In this document: positions 35,585 to 44,995 of the stretch, piece by piece
How positions within the stretch are numbered: position 1 is the first letter of the stretch
Layout: each line of letters opens with the position of its first letter
NCBI GenBank assembly: GCA_947496555.1
Contig: CANMDH010000004.1
Location: 62,001-126,000 of the forward strand
From: an uncultured Aquimarina sp.
Lineage (GTDB): Bacteria; Bacteroidota; Bacteroidia; Flavobacteriales; Flavobacteriaceae
Length of the DNA stretch: 64,000 nt
Direction of reading: 5' to 3'
The notes under the pieces: generated by a model
The model's database searches: none
What the model was told of the DNA's origin: nothing
The model's input: only the letters and a program-made list of their open reading frames with translations
Position numbers and translations under genes: made by a program

Positions 35585-36613
35585 CTACTTTATTAATACA
35601 CTTTTATATCTGTTTAGATTTTTTAACGTAATTCCTGTTCCTCTTACCACAGCTCTTAGTGGATCTTCGGCAATATAAACGGGTAAATCAGTTTTTTGAG
35701 ATAGCCTTTTATCCAACCCTCTAAGCATAGATCCACCTCCTGCAAGATATATCCCTGTATTATAAATATCTGCCGCAAGTTCTGGCGGTGTTTGTGATAA
35801 CGTCTCCATTACAGCATCTTCAATACGAAGTATTGATTTGTCCAGAGCTTTTGCCATTTCTCGGTAAGAAATCTGTACTTGCTTAGGTTTTCCGGTTAAT
35901 AGATCACGCCCTTGAACATTCATTTCTTCTGGTGGCAGCTCAAGGTCTTCGGTAGCAGCACCAATTTGAATTTTTATTTTTTCTGCCGTACGTTCCCCAA
36001 CATATAAGTTATGTTGTGTTCGCATATAATATATGATATCATTGGTGAACACATCTCCTGCAATTTTCACCGATTTATCACAAACAATACCTCCAAGAGC
36101 AATTACCGCAATTTCGGTGGTACCTCCACCGATATCAACAATCATATTTCCTTTGGGTTGCATGATATCTACACCAATACCAATTGCCGCGGCCATAGGT
36201 TCGTGGATTAGATATACTTCTTTTCCATTTACCCGTTCGGCACTTTCTTTTACAGCTCGCATTTCAACCTCTGTAATTCCTGAAGGGATACATATCACCA
36301 TACGTAGGGCAGGAGCAAAGATTTTTTTCTTTAATGCAGGAATATCCTTGATAAACATGCTTATCATTTTTTCACTGGCATCAAAGTCTGCAATTACTCC
36401 ATCCTTGAGCGGACGAATCGTTTTTATATTCTCGTGGGTTTTTCCTTGCATCATGGCAGCTTCTTTTCCTGCTGCGATGATTTTACCAGTCATAATATCC
36501 CTGGCAACAATAGAAGGACTGTCGACAACTACTTTGTCATTATGAATTACTAAGGTGTTAGCGGTACCTAAATCTATTGCGATCTCTTCGGTAAAGAAGT
36601 CAAAAAATCCCAT
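35585..36613 (-). CDS. mreB: Rod-shape-determining protein MreB (actin homologue)
   Basis: A 342-residue bacterial actin. The phosphate-1 loop is AIDLGTANTLV near residue 12, the phosphate-2 loop is NMIVDIGGGTTEIAVIAL near 155, and the adenosine loop is YLAGGGSMLRGLD near 290. It forms membrane-bound filaments that direct wall growth. purH ends 43 bp upstream without a visible terminator, so the two may share a transcript; 125 bp separate mreB from mreC. Confidence 0.97.
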   Translation of the reverse strand: MGFFDFFTEEIAIDLGTANTLVIHNDKVVVDSPSIVARDIMTGKIIAAGKEAAMMQGKTHENIKTIRPLKDGVIADFDASEKMISMFIKDIPALKKKIFAPALRMVICIPSGITEVEMRAVKESAERVNGKEVYLIHEPMAAAIGIGVDIMQPKGNMIVDIGGGTTEIAVIALGGIVCDKSVKIAGDVFTNDIIYYMRTQHNLYVGERTAEKIKIQIGAATEDLELPPEEMNVQGRDLLTGKPKQVQISYREMAKALDKSILRIEDAVMETLSQTPPELAADIYNTGIYLAGGGSMLRGLDKRLSQKTDLPVYIAEDPLRAVVRGTGITLKNLNRYKSVLIK

Positions 36614-36656
36614 AAAATGTCAAAAAAGGGGTTAAAATTCAGTAAATGTAATAAAA

Positions 36657-38189
36657 TTAATGTTTAAAATGACGTGTTCCCGTCATAACCATTGCAATTC
36701 CGTTTTTATCACAGTAATCTATACTTAGCTGATCCTTTATAGAACCACCTGGTTGAATCACCGCTTTTATGCCTGCATTACCTGCTAATTCTACACAATC
36801 AGGGAATGGAAAAAAAGCATCACTAGCCATTACAGCACCATTTAAATCAAAATTAAAAGCTTTTGCTTTTTCAATGGATTGCTTTAAGGCATCTACTCTA
36901 GAGGTTTGTCCTGTTCCGCTTGCCAACAACTGTTTTCCTTTTGCAAAAACAATAGTATTGGATTTAGTATGCTTACAAATTTTTGACGCAAATAAAAGAT
37001 CTTCGATTTGCTCAGTTGTTGGTGCAACTTTGGTCACCGTATTTAAATCAGTTTGTGCATCGGTCTTAAGATCTTTGTCTTGTACCAAAGCACCATTTAA
37101 ACAAGAACGTACTTGCGTTTTTGGCAAATCAATATCTTTTTGAATTAAAAGAATTCTATTTTTCTTTCCTTTTAATATTTCAAGAGCATCATTACTGAAA
37201 GAAGGAGCAATTACTACTTCACAAAACAATTTATGAATTTCTTCGGCAGTTGCTTTGTCTATTTCGGTGTTGCTGATTAATATTCCACCAAATGCCGAAA
37301 TTCGATCTCCTGCCAATGCATCTACATACGACTGAAGCACGGTTTCTCTTTGTGCTAACCCACAAGCATTGTTATGTTTTAAGATTGCAAAAGTTGGTGC
37401 TTCACCTTTAAATTCACTCATCAAATTCACTGCCGCGTCTACATCAAGAAGGTTATTGTATGATAATTCTTTACCGTGTAATTTATCAAACATTGCATCA
37501 AAGTCACCAAAGAAAAATCCTTTTTGATGTGGGTTTTCACCGTAACGTAATACCCGACCTTTGGTCTCACTTATTTTTAAGGAAGCTATCTCATGATCAC
37601 TATTGAAATAATTGAAAATAGCACTGTCATAATGAGAAGATACATTAAATGCTTTAGCTGCGAAACGCCTGCGATCTTCAATAGAAATGTTCCCATTTCC
37701 TTCAGAAATAACAGCTAAAAACTCTTCGTAATCATCAACAGAGGCTACACAAGTAACATCTGCAAAGTTTTTGGCTGCTGCTCTAATTAAGGAGATACCG
37801 CCAATATCAATTTTTTCAATAATATCTTGTTCAGATGCTCCAGAAGCAACTGTTTTTTCAAAAGGATATAGATCCACGATAACAATATCAATTTGTGGAA
37901 TTTCATATTGTTCAAGTTCTGCAACATCGCTATCGTTGTTTTGACGATTCAGGATTCCACCAAATACTTTGGGGTGTAATGTTTTTACTCTTCCGCCCAA
38001 AATAGATGGGTACGAAGTAACGTCTTCTACAGGAATTACATCAATACCAAGATTTCTAATAAATTTTTCGGTACCTCCTGTCGAATAAATTGTAATGTTA
38101 AGTTCGTCTAATTTTTTTACGATAGGTGCTAATCCATCTTTACTAAATACAGAAATTAGTGCGGATTTCGCGGTTTTTGTGTTGCTCAT
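36657..38189 (-). CDS. purH: Bifunctional AICAR transformylase / IMP cyclohydrolase
   Basis: A 510-residue enzyme for the last two steps of IMP synthesis. The N-terminal cyclohydrolase (MGS-like) domain starts SALISVFSKDGLAPIVKKL and contains STGGTEKFIRNLG. The transformylase domain has RYGENPHQKGFFFG, the catalytic K-H segment LKHNNACGLAQ and the C-terminal ending TGTRHFKH. Its placement directly ahead of mreB links a purine gene to the cell-shape operon. Confidence 0.97.
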   Translation of the reverse strand: MSNTKTAKSALISVFSKDGLAPIVKKLDELNITIYSTGGTEKFIRNLGIDVIPVEDVTSYPSILGGRVKTLHPKVFGGILNRQNNDSDVAELEQYEIPQIDIVIVDLYPFEKTVASGASEQDIIEKIDIGGISLIRAAAKNFADVTCVASVDDYEEFLAVISEGNGNISIEDRRRFAAKAFNVSSHYDSAIFNYFNSDHEIASLKISETKGRVLRYGENPHQKGFFFGDFDAMFDKLHGKELSYNNLLDVDAAVNLMSEFKGEAPTFAILKHNNACGLAQRETVLQSYVDALAGDRISAFGGILISNTEIDKATAEEIHKLFCEVVIAPSFSNDALEILKGKKNRILLIQKDIDLPKTQVRSCLNGALVQDKDLKTDAQTDLNTVTKVAPTTEQIEDLLFASKICKHTKSNTIVFAKGKQLLASGTGQTSRVDALKQSIEKAKAFNFDLNGAVMASDAFFPFPDCVELAGNAGIKAVIQPGGSIKDQLSIDYCDKNGIAMVMTGTRHFKH

Positions 38190-38501
38190 GAGAAATTTTA
38201 GTTAGTAAAAAGCAAAAGTAGCAATTTAAACTATTTTAGATAATTTTAAAAGAGGTTAATTGTCAATATTTTGTGTGCTTTTGAGTAACTGAGTGTTTGA
38301 GTATGTGAGTGGTGAGATTAGATGAATAATTGATTATGTTTTTGGATGATTAATTTTAAGAATGTAATACATTATCTGAAACATTAATTCGCTCACAGCT
38401 AAATGACTCATAAACTCAAATACTAGTTTTAAATTGTAACAAAAATATAAGGAAAACGTCCTATCTTTAGATTATTTAAAATAGTACACAAAAAATAAGG
38501 C
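38190..38501. other. Intergenic region with imperfect inverted GAGT-rich repeat
   Basis: A 312-bp AT-rich stretch between the divergent purH and permease genes. It holds the two arms of the inverted repeat reported separately and, near 38462-38470, a TATCTTTAG similar to a -7 element for the permease. I see no coding sequence. Confidence 0.5.
38280..38420. repeat. Imperfect inverted repeat, arms 38280-38309 and 38392-38420
   Basis: The left arm begins TTTGAGT, with TGAGT repeated, and ends TGTGAG; the reverse complement of the right arm begins TTTGAGT, contains TGAGT and also ends TGTGAG. The arms agree at roughly two-thirds of positions. It may be a degenerate intergenic repeat family or a hairpin in the purH/permease promoter region. 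Confidence 0.4.
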
Positions 38502-39755
38502 ATGTTAATCTATCTTAGAGTACTAAAAGAGAGTTTCAATTTTGCAATAAATGCACTTAGAAATAACAAGTTGCGAACGTTTCTTTCGTTGCTTGGAGTT
38601 ACTATTGGGATTTTTTCGATTATTGGAGTGCTTGCAGCAGTAGACTCTTTAAAACAAGAAATTAAGGGCAGTATCAGTTCCTTGGATAACAGTACTATTT
38701 ATCTAATGCGTTTTTCTTTTGCTCCTACAGATATACCGCAATGGAAGAGAGAACAATTTCCTGATGTTACTTTTGAAGAGTATCAATATATCAAAAGAAC
38801 AATGCCAGACCTTAAGGCGGCTAGTTTTTCGTTAAATGTTAATCCTGAAACTATAAAATATCAAGACGAAACTGTTAGTAATGTTCAAATCGCACCTGTA
38901 ACCAATGATTACTACGATATTGAAGAATTACAAGTCGTAAAAGGAAGGTTCTATAACGAACAAGAATCTGTTTCAGGCGCTCCCGTTATGGTAGTCGGTG
39001 ACGAAATAGCAAATAGTTTATTTGGAAGTGCAGACCCCATTGGTAAAAAAGTTCGCTTATACGGAAGAAGATTCACCGTTATTGGGGTACTTAAAAAAGA
39101 AGGAACGGGTCTTTTTGGAGATTCTAAGGATACCATGGTAATGGTTCCTGTAAATTTTGTAAGAAGGATTTTTGGAGATAATAATAAAGCTTCTTTTCCT
39201 GCCATAATCATAAAACCAGAATCAGGGATAGATGTGCCAGAGTTTGTAGCAATTTTAAAGCAAAAAATAAGAGCGTATCGTGGTATAAAACCTGACGCTA
39301 TTGATAACTTCTTTATCAATCAATTGCAGGGATTTACTGATTTTATTGATAATATTACCGGTACCATGTCTACTATCGGCGGTTTTATAGGGATGTTCTC
39401 ATTATTGGTAGGAGGCTTTGGGATAGCCAATATTATGTTTGTAAGTGTAAAAGAACGGACCAATCTCATAGGAATACAAAAAGCGTTAGGTGCCAAAAGG
39501 AAATTCATATTATTTCAGTTCTTGTTTGAGGCCATTATCCTTGCCATTTTTGGAGGGTTGATAGGTCTTTTGCTCGTATGGTTAATCTCTCTGCTTGCTT
39601 CTCAATTTACGGGTGACTTTCAGTTTATTCTTTCGGCTTCAAATATGTTTTGGGGAATGTTTTCTGCCTCAATAATAGGACTAATAGCTGGAATATTACC
39701 TGCGATTTCGGCTTCCAGATTGGATCCTGTTGAAGCAATTCGAACGGGAATGTGA
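38502..39755 (+). CDS. MacB/FtsX-like ABC transporter permease
   Basis: A 417-residue permease with the MacB layout: a first helix at about 22-45 (LRTFLSLLGVTIGIFSIIGV), a large periplasmic domain (about 50-280) and three C-terminal helices. The MacB_PCD segment is in the middle and the end ISASRLDPVEAIRTGM is typical. Such proteins couple cytoplasmic ATP hydrolysis to periplasmic movement, for example lipoprotein release or efflux. No ATPase gene is adjacent, so the partner must be elsewhere. Confidence 0.9.
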   Translation: MLIYLRVLKESFNFAINALRNNKLRTFLSLLGVTIGIFSIIGVLAAVDSLKQEIKGSISSLDNSTIYLMRFSFAPTDIPQWKREQFPDVTFEEYQYIKRTMPDLKAASFSLNVNPETIKYQDETVSNVQIAPVTNDYYDIEELQVVKGRFYNEQESVSGAPVMVVGDEIANSLFGSADPIGKKVRLYGRRFTVIGVLKKEGTGLFGDSKDTMVMVPVNFVRRIFGDNNKASFPAIIIKPESGIDVPEFVAILKQKIRAYRGIKPDAIDNFFINQLQGFTDFIDNITGTMSTIGGFIGMFSLLVGGFGIANIMFVSVKERTNLIGIQKALGAKRKFILFQFLFEAIILAIFGGLIGLLLVWLISLLASQFTGDFQFILSASNMFWGMFSASIIGLIAGILPAISASRLDPVEAIRTGM

Positions 39756-39887
39756 TTTTTTTAAGTTGCACAGTTTCAGAGCAACAAAGTTTCAAAGGGA
39801 TTTTTTGATTAAAAAGAGTAATTGTAACTTGTTTTATCAGTGCTGATTACGAATTATTAGACTCGTTTCTATCAATGACTTTACTAC

Positions 39888-40325
39888 TTATTTGAGATAT
39901 AAACAGGTTCGTTCATAATCAATGACTGCTTTTCCTCTTTTTAGAATATCGGCGCCAATAATTCCGTCTACAGGTTCTGCTTGGTGAGCTAATAACGCAG
40001 CATTTACATGGTTGAGGTCAAATAAGATAAGCGATATTCTGTTTTTTGACCAAGTTCCTATTTCTATAGAATTCTTTTTTGAAAGCTGTGTAAGCATATC
40101 GGTTGCCCCGGCTCCTGCTGCTTTTACATCGCTATCCTGAGCAAAGAGATTAAACTTATCTACAGCCTCAAAGCCTACGCAAGAGTTAGAAGCCCCTGTA
40201 TCAACAATAAAGTTGCCTTTGACTCCATTTAAAATGGCTTTGACTTCAAAATGATTTGTTTTGGTAAGAACTAATTTTATTCGGTGATACTCTTTCTGGG
40301 TCAAAAATTTTCTAAGTGTACTCAT
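39888..40325 (-). CDS. Retropepsin-like aspartyl protease
   Basis: A 145-residue protein with the aspartyl-protease motif at residues 42-44 (FIVDTGASNS), a flap-like stretch and GIIGADILKRGKAVIDY near the C-terminus, which matches the second conserved glycine strand of retropepsins. The frame extends 24 codons upstream, but the ATG at 40325 overlaps the CHAT gene stop as ATGA, which is the likely start. One catalytic Asp per chain means it must dimerise. It has no signal peptide, unlike its two operon partners. Confidence 0.8.
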   Translation of the reverse strand: MSTLRKFLTQKEYHRIKLVLTKTNHFEVKAILNGVKGNFIVDTGASNSCVGFEAVDKFNLFAQDSDVKAAGAGATDMLTQLSKKNSIEIGTWSKNRISLILFDLNHVNAALLAHQAEPVDGIIGADILKRGKAVIDYERTCLYLK

Positions 40326-42931
40326 GTTTTGCGTTGAAGAAACTTGCGTAAAAGTAGTATAATTAATATGAATAAAACAATACCAATATGGTACCAAATA
40401 TAACGTAACGAATTAGGTTGTTCTATTTCTCCATAGTAAACAAAGGCGGCCCAATGGTAAGGCGATTTCTGAGCATTTGAAATATTTTTGGCATCGAGAT
40501 AATCATGCTTGGCTCGATACAATGCATTTCCTTTAAGGTTTGACTTGTTTAGGTGTTTATAAAACCCATCCATCAATGTTGAAGTTGTTTTGTCATTAAC
40601 TTTCCAAAGAGAAAATAAAACATTTTCTACTCCGGCATATTGAAAACCTCTACTAATACTTATGGGTCCTTCACCTTTTATCAATTTACCAACACCGGTT
40701 TCACAAGCACTTAAAACTACCAAATCCGTGTTTAAATTTAGGGCATAAAGCTGATTAACCAGAACGTCCTGGTTTCTAAATTTTATAGAAGCGGGTCTTA
40801 GAAAATTTCCTGATTCGGCATGTGTGGATAAATGAATAATGGTGTGTTTTTCGGTTTTTTGAACAAAATTATCATAGGTTGCATTCTCTTTTTCGATAAA
40901 CTCGCCTTCAAAGTATTGCTGTATCAAATTACTTTCAACCGAGGAAAAAGGTAATTCTAAATCTGTGTTTTCAAAAATTGGAAACACACCAAGGACAGTT
41001 TTTTTATCGAATTCTGTGTCAGATGTCCTTAAATATTTACTTGCAGAGATCTCATAGCTTATTTCGGTTGATCTCAGTAAAAAGGGCATCTTGCCAAAGT
41101 TTATATTGTTTGTATTTTGAGTAAGTAATGCTTCAAACGGAATGAAGCGAAGAAGACCGTCTGGTATGATCAATGTTTTTTTTGAATCGGTTGGTATTCT
41201 AAGGAGATCAAAGGTCGCGAAGGCATTTTTTGTAAACTGTGGTATATCGTTTATGATTTTTGAAGCAGTATCATAATGACGAATATGCTCTTTGATCGTT
41301 TTTTTAACGAGATCAGTGTTTTCTATTTTTTTAATGTTGAAGAGATCTGAACGAATTTCGAATTGGTAGATACTTCGATTTCCAAAGAAATATTCGATCA
41401 AAGTAGTATTGTCTTTTGCTAATTTTTTTTGAAGCTCCTTTACAGAAATCTTTTTCTGTGTTTGAAGTAAAATGGGGTATTTTTCTTGAAGTTTTTCTAC
41501 ATTTTTCTTGAGATCAATTGATTTGGTCGAATAATTAGTGGACCATTTTTGAATTTGATCAATATTTGCATCGCTCCCTTTGGTTTTTTCCTTTAAAATT
41601 AGAGTTTCATATAATGACAGTTCGGTGTCAAGTCTCTTCTTTTCCTGTACCAAAGAATCATTTTGGTATTGCGATAGTATTTTTTTTGATAGTAAAGCTT
41701 CATTTATAATAGGAGCTTTAGAGTATTCGGTTGCATAAAAAGCCTGCTCTATAAGGGCCTCTTTTTTTTCTGATTGATATAATTTAAAAAGAAGATCAAT
41801 ATAGTTCTCGGTCCTATTTCGGTTTTGACTATGTTGAATAATCCTGGTGTCCTGAAGAGGATACAATATATTAAGTTTTGCATTCACCGTAAATGCAAGC
41901 TCAAAAGCTTTAATAGCCTCATAAGGCTTTTGAGTTTGTTGATATACATATGACTGAACATCCAGAGCCTTTAGCAAAACCCTATCGGCAATAAGGTTTT
42001 TTTCCAAAGGGAGTTTATTTTTTTCTGAATAATTGGGAAGGAGAGAAGCGTATATATTATTAAGATTTTTTTGAACTTTATCAAACTCGAACTTAGATAG
42101 CAAGATGTCAATATACCCCAAATGCCATTTGGCAAAAGATCTGGCCGTGGCGTTTTTGTTTTTAAGCAATTGCGATCTTGCTTGAAGAATATAATCTTCT
42201 GCCTTGTTTAATTCTTTTTCCTCTAGAGAAACGGCTGCAAGAATCTGATATGCATTAATCTGTGTCACATCAAGAATAAGTACTTTGTTTGCAAACTCTT
42301 TTGCTTTATTAAATTCACCAGCGTCTAAATAGTTTGTGGCAATATTGGTTAAAATATTTATGTTATTGGGATCAATATCTAAGCCTTGTATTAAAATTTT
42401 GATGGCACCTGCATGGTCGCCTTTATTATTAAAAGCAATAGAGAGATTTGTAATAGCAGAAAGAATTTTTGGAATATTTTGAGATTGTTCTGCTACATAT
42501 AAATAGTTTTTTATGGTAGTTTCTGCCTTAGGTAGATCGCCTATCTTGATGTATAAATTGCCTAATGGTTGTAAGCAATTTTCGATAATGTCATAATCCG
42601 ACAACCTTTTTTCGTAAAAATATTGCCATGCTTTTTCGTAGTAATGAATGGCAGAAGACATACTGCCATTTTGAGCACGATAATATCCCAAATTACAATG
42701 TACAATCACCCAGGCAAGTTGATCCGCTTTTGTGTAAAGCTGATTTTCTTTTGAGGCAATAGTTTTACTCAGTTTTAATGACCCTGATGATGAAGGGTTT
42801 TGTAAAAAGAGATCCAATTGTTGGTACAAAAATTTAGAAGTCTTGGTTTCTTGCTGGGCAATTAAGGTAATATTACCTAACAAAATGAAGATGATAGCAT
42901 AAATGAATGTTCTAAAATTTCCAAATCCCAT
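40322..42931 (-). CDS. TPR-repeat CHAT-domain protease-like envelope protein
   Basis: An 869-residue protein with signal peptide (about 1-26, ending NITLIAQ), tandem TPR helices (about 70-380), a linker coiled coil and a C-terminal CHAT domain. The caspase-type dyad is visible: the histidine in IHLSTHAESG (about 704) and the cysteine in LSACETGVGK (about 743). A last helix (about 838-860) anchors the tail. The frame is open upstream, but the start at 42931 gives the signal peptide and only a 20-bp overlap with the PKD gene. CHAT proteins are often part of protease-based signalling or defence; the function here is unknown. Confidence 0.87.
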   Translation of the reverse strand: MGFGNFRTFIYAIIFILLGNITLIAQQETKTSKFLYQQLDLFLQNPSSSGSLKLSKTIASKENQLYTKADQLAWVIVHCNLGYYRAQNGSMSSAIHYYEKAWQYFYEKRLSDYDIIENCLQPLGNLYIKIGDLPKAETTIKNYLYVAEQSQNIPKILSAITNLSIAFNNKGDHAGAIKILIQGLDIDPNNINILTNIATNYLDAGEFNKAKEFANKVLILDVTQINAYQILAAVSLEEKELNKAEDYILQARSQLLKNKNATARSFAKWHLGYIDILLSKFEFDKVQKNLNNIYASLLPNYSEKNKLPLEKNLIADRVLLKALDVQSYVYQQTQKPYEAIKAFELAFTVNAKLNILYPLQDTRIIQHSQNRNRTENYIDLLFKLYQSEKKEALIEQAFYATEYSKAPIINEALLSKKILSQYQNDSLVQEKKRLDTELSLYETLILKEKTKGSDANIDQIQKWSTNYSTKSIDLKKNVEKLQEKYPILLQTQKKISVKELQKKLAKDNTTLIEYFFGNRSIYQFEIRSDLFNIKKIENTDLVKKTIKEHIRHYDTASKIINDIPQFTKNAFATFDLLRIPTDSKKTLIIPDGLLRFIPFEALLTQNTNNINFGKMPFLLRSTEISYEISASKYLRTSDTEFDKKTVLGVFPIFENTDLELPFSSVESNLIQQYFEGEFIEKENATYDNFVQKTEKHTIIHLSTHAESGNFLRPASIKFRNQDVLVNQLYALNLNTDLVVLSACETGVGKLIKGEGPISISRGFQYAGVENVLFSLWKVNDKTTSTLMDGFYKHLNKSNLKGNALYRAKHDYLDAKNISNAQKSPYHWAAFVYYGEIEQPNSLRYIWYHIGIVLFILIILLLRKFLQRKT

Positions 42932-44891
42932 ATAACTGAATTTGACTGTTAGGCGCATCAAAATTATAAACATACCTCACCCCAAGACTAGGGCCGATTC
43001 GCACAGTACCTATATTCATCCCAATAAAAACTCCTGCCTGGGCATTCATGAAACTATCCTCTATTTCATCTGTGGTAAAAGAATCCAGATCGGGGTTGGG
43101 AGTCAGGATGCCATTTCCGTCTAGAAGAAAGGCTTCCCCAGTTGTTTCCTGATCATTTTTACTAGTCATATCTAGTTTTAATTGCACACCGGCGCCCATG
43201 GCAAAAAAATTGTTGAAGTTATAGCGTATGGATCCCGGCACCGCGTATACTGTTATGTTGTTAAATTGATTTAGTTCAGAAAATTGTATAATATTTCTGG
43301 ATCCGTCTGCATTAACCGTTGAGGTTTCAAAATTTCGAAGTTCATCATAGGATGCGGCAGAAAACATTAACTCTGCTTGATAATAGGCTCGATACGATTT
43401 AAAAGGGGATAAAGTTGCTCCAACAAAATATTCCTGTTGATTGTCTAATTGGGGAGCAATGATATATCCGGCTTTGGCACCTATCGAAATGCCTGGCATA
43501 AATCGGGTAGTAGCATAATTGGTAATAATGGGTTCATTTTTGTCGAAGTAAATAGCGGTTTTGCTCTTAGTTTTTTTCTTGTGAAAATCCTTGGCAAATT
43601 TCATTGAGTATTTCACAAAGCCTTTGGTAGAATCAATTTCGGCTACATTTTTTTGTTCACTTCCCGGAAGATAAATCCTATTAAACTTAAAAATGATTTT
43701 ATCTTTTTGTAAAATAGTATCCAAACAGCTATAATTTACCTCTTGTTCTTTTGGACAGATAGGGCAATCGGGATACATGCCTTCAATTCTGAGTGTAGAT
43801 TTGTCAAACATTTCGGGGGTATCTGTTTCTAGTCTGATGGTATTTGCAGGGCCTTCACCGTTATTTTGAAAACGAACTTTGAATTTAAGTCGTTTAAATC
43901 GAACAAATCGATAATTCATGAGCCAACCATTGGATGACATTTTATTAGGATCGTGAGAGGTCACAATTTCCATTTCGGTGTCCTTGACCGTATGATTGTC
44001 AAAATTTTCATCGGGCACATAGACACTTCGCAAAGTTACAATAGCACTAGTGTCTTTGATCATTTCGGGAGTAGTCTTGAGTGTTCTGAAAATATTTCGC
44101 TCTTCTCCCGGCTTCATGTCATCAAAAGCAATAACCTGATAACTGCGATATAAGGCTTTGGATTCTTCTAAAGTAAGCGGAAGATTTGCTCTTTTGGTGG
44201 TGTCCTGCACAAAAAGAGTTTTATTTTTTAGGAGTGAATGGGTAGCTGAGGCTAGTAGCGTGTGGTCATCGTTTTCTGGAAGTGCTTCAGAAATGACGTC
44301 TAACGGAATAATACGTTCCCCATAATGTAGTCGCGTATTCTCTATAATGAAATTATCATTTTTAAATTGATTGTCGTTATAAAATAGATATAATTTTCCG
44401 CTAGAAACGTAATTATTATTGTTTTTATAGCTTGTGATGAATACCATTTCCTGATCAGGGATCGGTTCTCGATTTCTTTTTAAGAGTAAATCTTCATTTT
44501 CTATAAATGGGGAAGGGCCATCAGCTGAAGCTTCATCAAAAGCACTACTAATAGTGATTGATTTTGGGCGACTTGTTGGTGGCTTTCCGTTGTCATAATT
44601 ATTGGTTGCCCATAGTTTAGCGTTATAGTTGCCCGGTTTTTTATAGGTATGCGTTGGATTTTTTTTAAAACTATAGTTTCCATCTCCAAATTCCCAATAA
44701 TAGGTGTAATAGGCTTTAGGGGCACCAGCGATTTGATTTAAAAGAGGCATTTGAGCGCCATAAGTTACATTATTACCTTGTATGTCATAGGTTATTGGAG
44801 CACTTCTTGATATAGTGTCATTACTTTGAATTTGTGATAAACCCAAGAATGGTAATAATACCCCTAGGTAAAATAGTAAAATGCCCCTCAT
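42912..44891 (-). CDS. PKD-domain outer-membrane protein with C-terminal beta-barrel-like region
   Basis: A 659-residue exported protein: signal peptide (about 1-19, ending PFLGLSQ), a PKD domain (about 60-110, with YWEFGDGNYS and THTYKKPGNY), a long middle region including a CPIC-containing beta-sandwich-like part, and a C-terminal 190 residues of alternating strands (GISIGAKAGY, VFIGMNIGTVRIGPSLGVRY) that resemble a small outer-membrane barrel. It overlaps the CHAT gene and leads the operon. A surface anchor or sensor for the CHAT protein is a reasonable inference. Confidence 0.75.
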   Translation of the reverse strand: MRGILLFYLGVLLPFLGLSQIQSNDTISRSAPITYDIQGNNVTYGAQMPLLNQIAGAPKAYYTYYWEFGDGNYSFKKNPTHTYKKPGNYNAKLWATNNYDNGKPPTSRPKSITISSAFDEASADGPSPFIENEDLLLKRNREPIPDQEMVFITSYKNNNNYVSSGKLYLFYNDNQFKNDNFIIENTRLHYGERIIPLDVISEALPENDDHTLLASATHSLLKNKTLFVQDTTKRANLPLTLEESKALYRSYQVIAFDDMKPGEERNIFRTLKTTPEMIKDTSAIVTLRSVYVPDENFDNHTVKDTEMEIVTSHDPNKMSSNGWLMNYRFVRFKRLKFKVRFQNNGEGPANTIRLETDTPEMFDKSTLRIEGMYPDCPICPKEQEVNYSCLDTILQKDKIIFKFNRIYLPGSEQKNVAEIDSTKGFVKYSMKFAKDFHKKKTKSKTAIYFDKNEPIITNYATTRFMPGISIGAKAGYIIAPQLDNQQEYFVGATLSPFKSYRAYYQAELMFSAASYDELRNFETSTVNADGSRNIIQFSELNQFNNITVYAVPGSIRYNFNNFFAMGAGVQLKLDMTSKNDQETTGEAFLLDGNGILTPNPDLDSFTTDEIEDSFMNAQAGVFIGMNIGTVRIGPSLGVRYVYNFDAPNSQIQLYGIWKF

Positions 44892-44936
44892 GATTTTTGT
44901 TTGTTGCTATTAAAGATAAGTAAAAAGTTAAATTAT

Positions 44937-44969
44937 AAAATTCCGGAAGGATTTACCTCCCGGAATTTT
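44937..44969 (-). terminator. Terminator of the serine hydrolase lipoprotein gene
   Basis: AAAATTCCGG (44937-44946) and CCGGAATTTT (44960-44969) form a 10-bp stem, with a short inner AGG/CCT helix. Read on minus it ends in TTTTATAATTT. It closes the gene ending at 44996. Its sequence closely resembles the terminator at 46299-46334. Confidence 0.75.
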
Positions 44970-44995
44970 AATGAGATATATCAAGATTAGGCGTT

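Noticed and set aside
36033-36545. 170-codon plus-strand open frame inside mreB
   Set aside because: Complete shadow of mreB on the opposite strand, with low-complexity Ile/Ser/Thr content.
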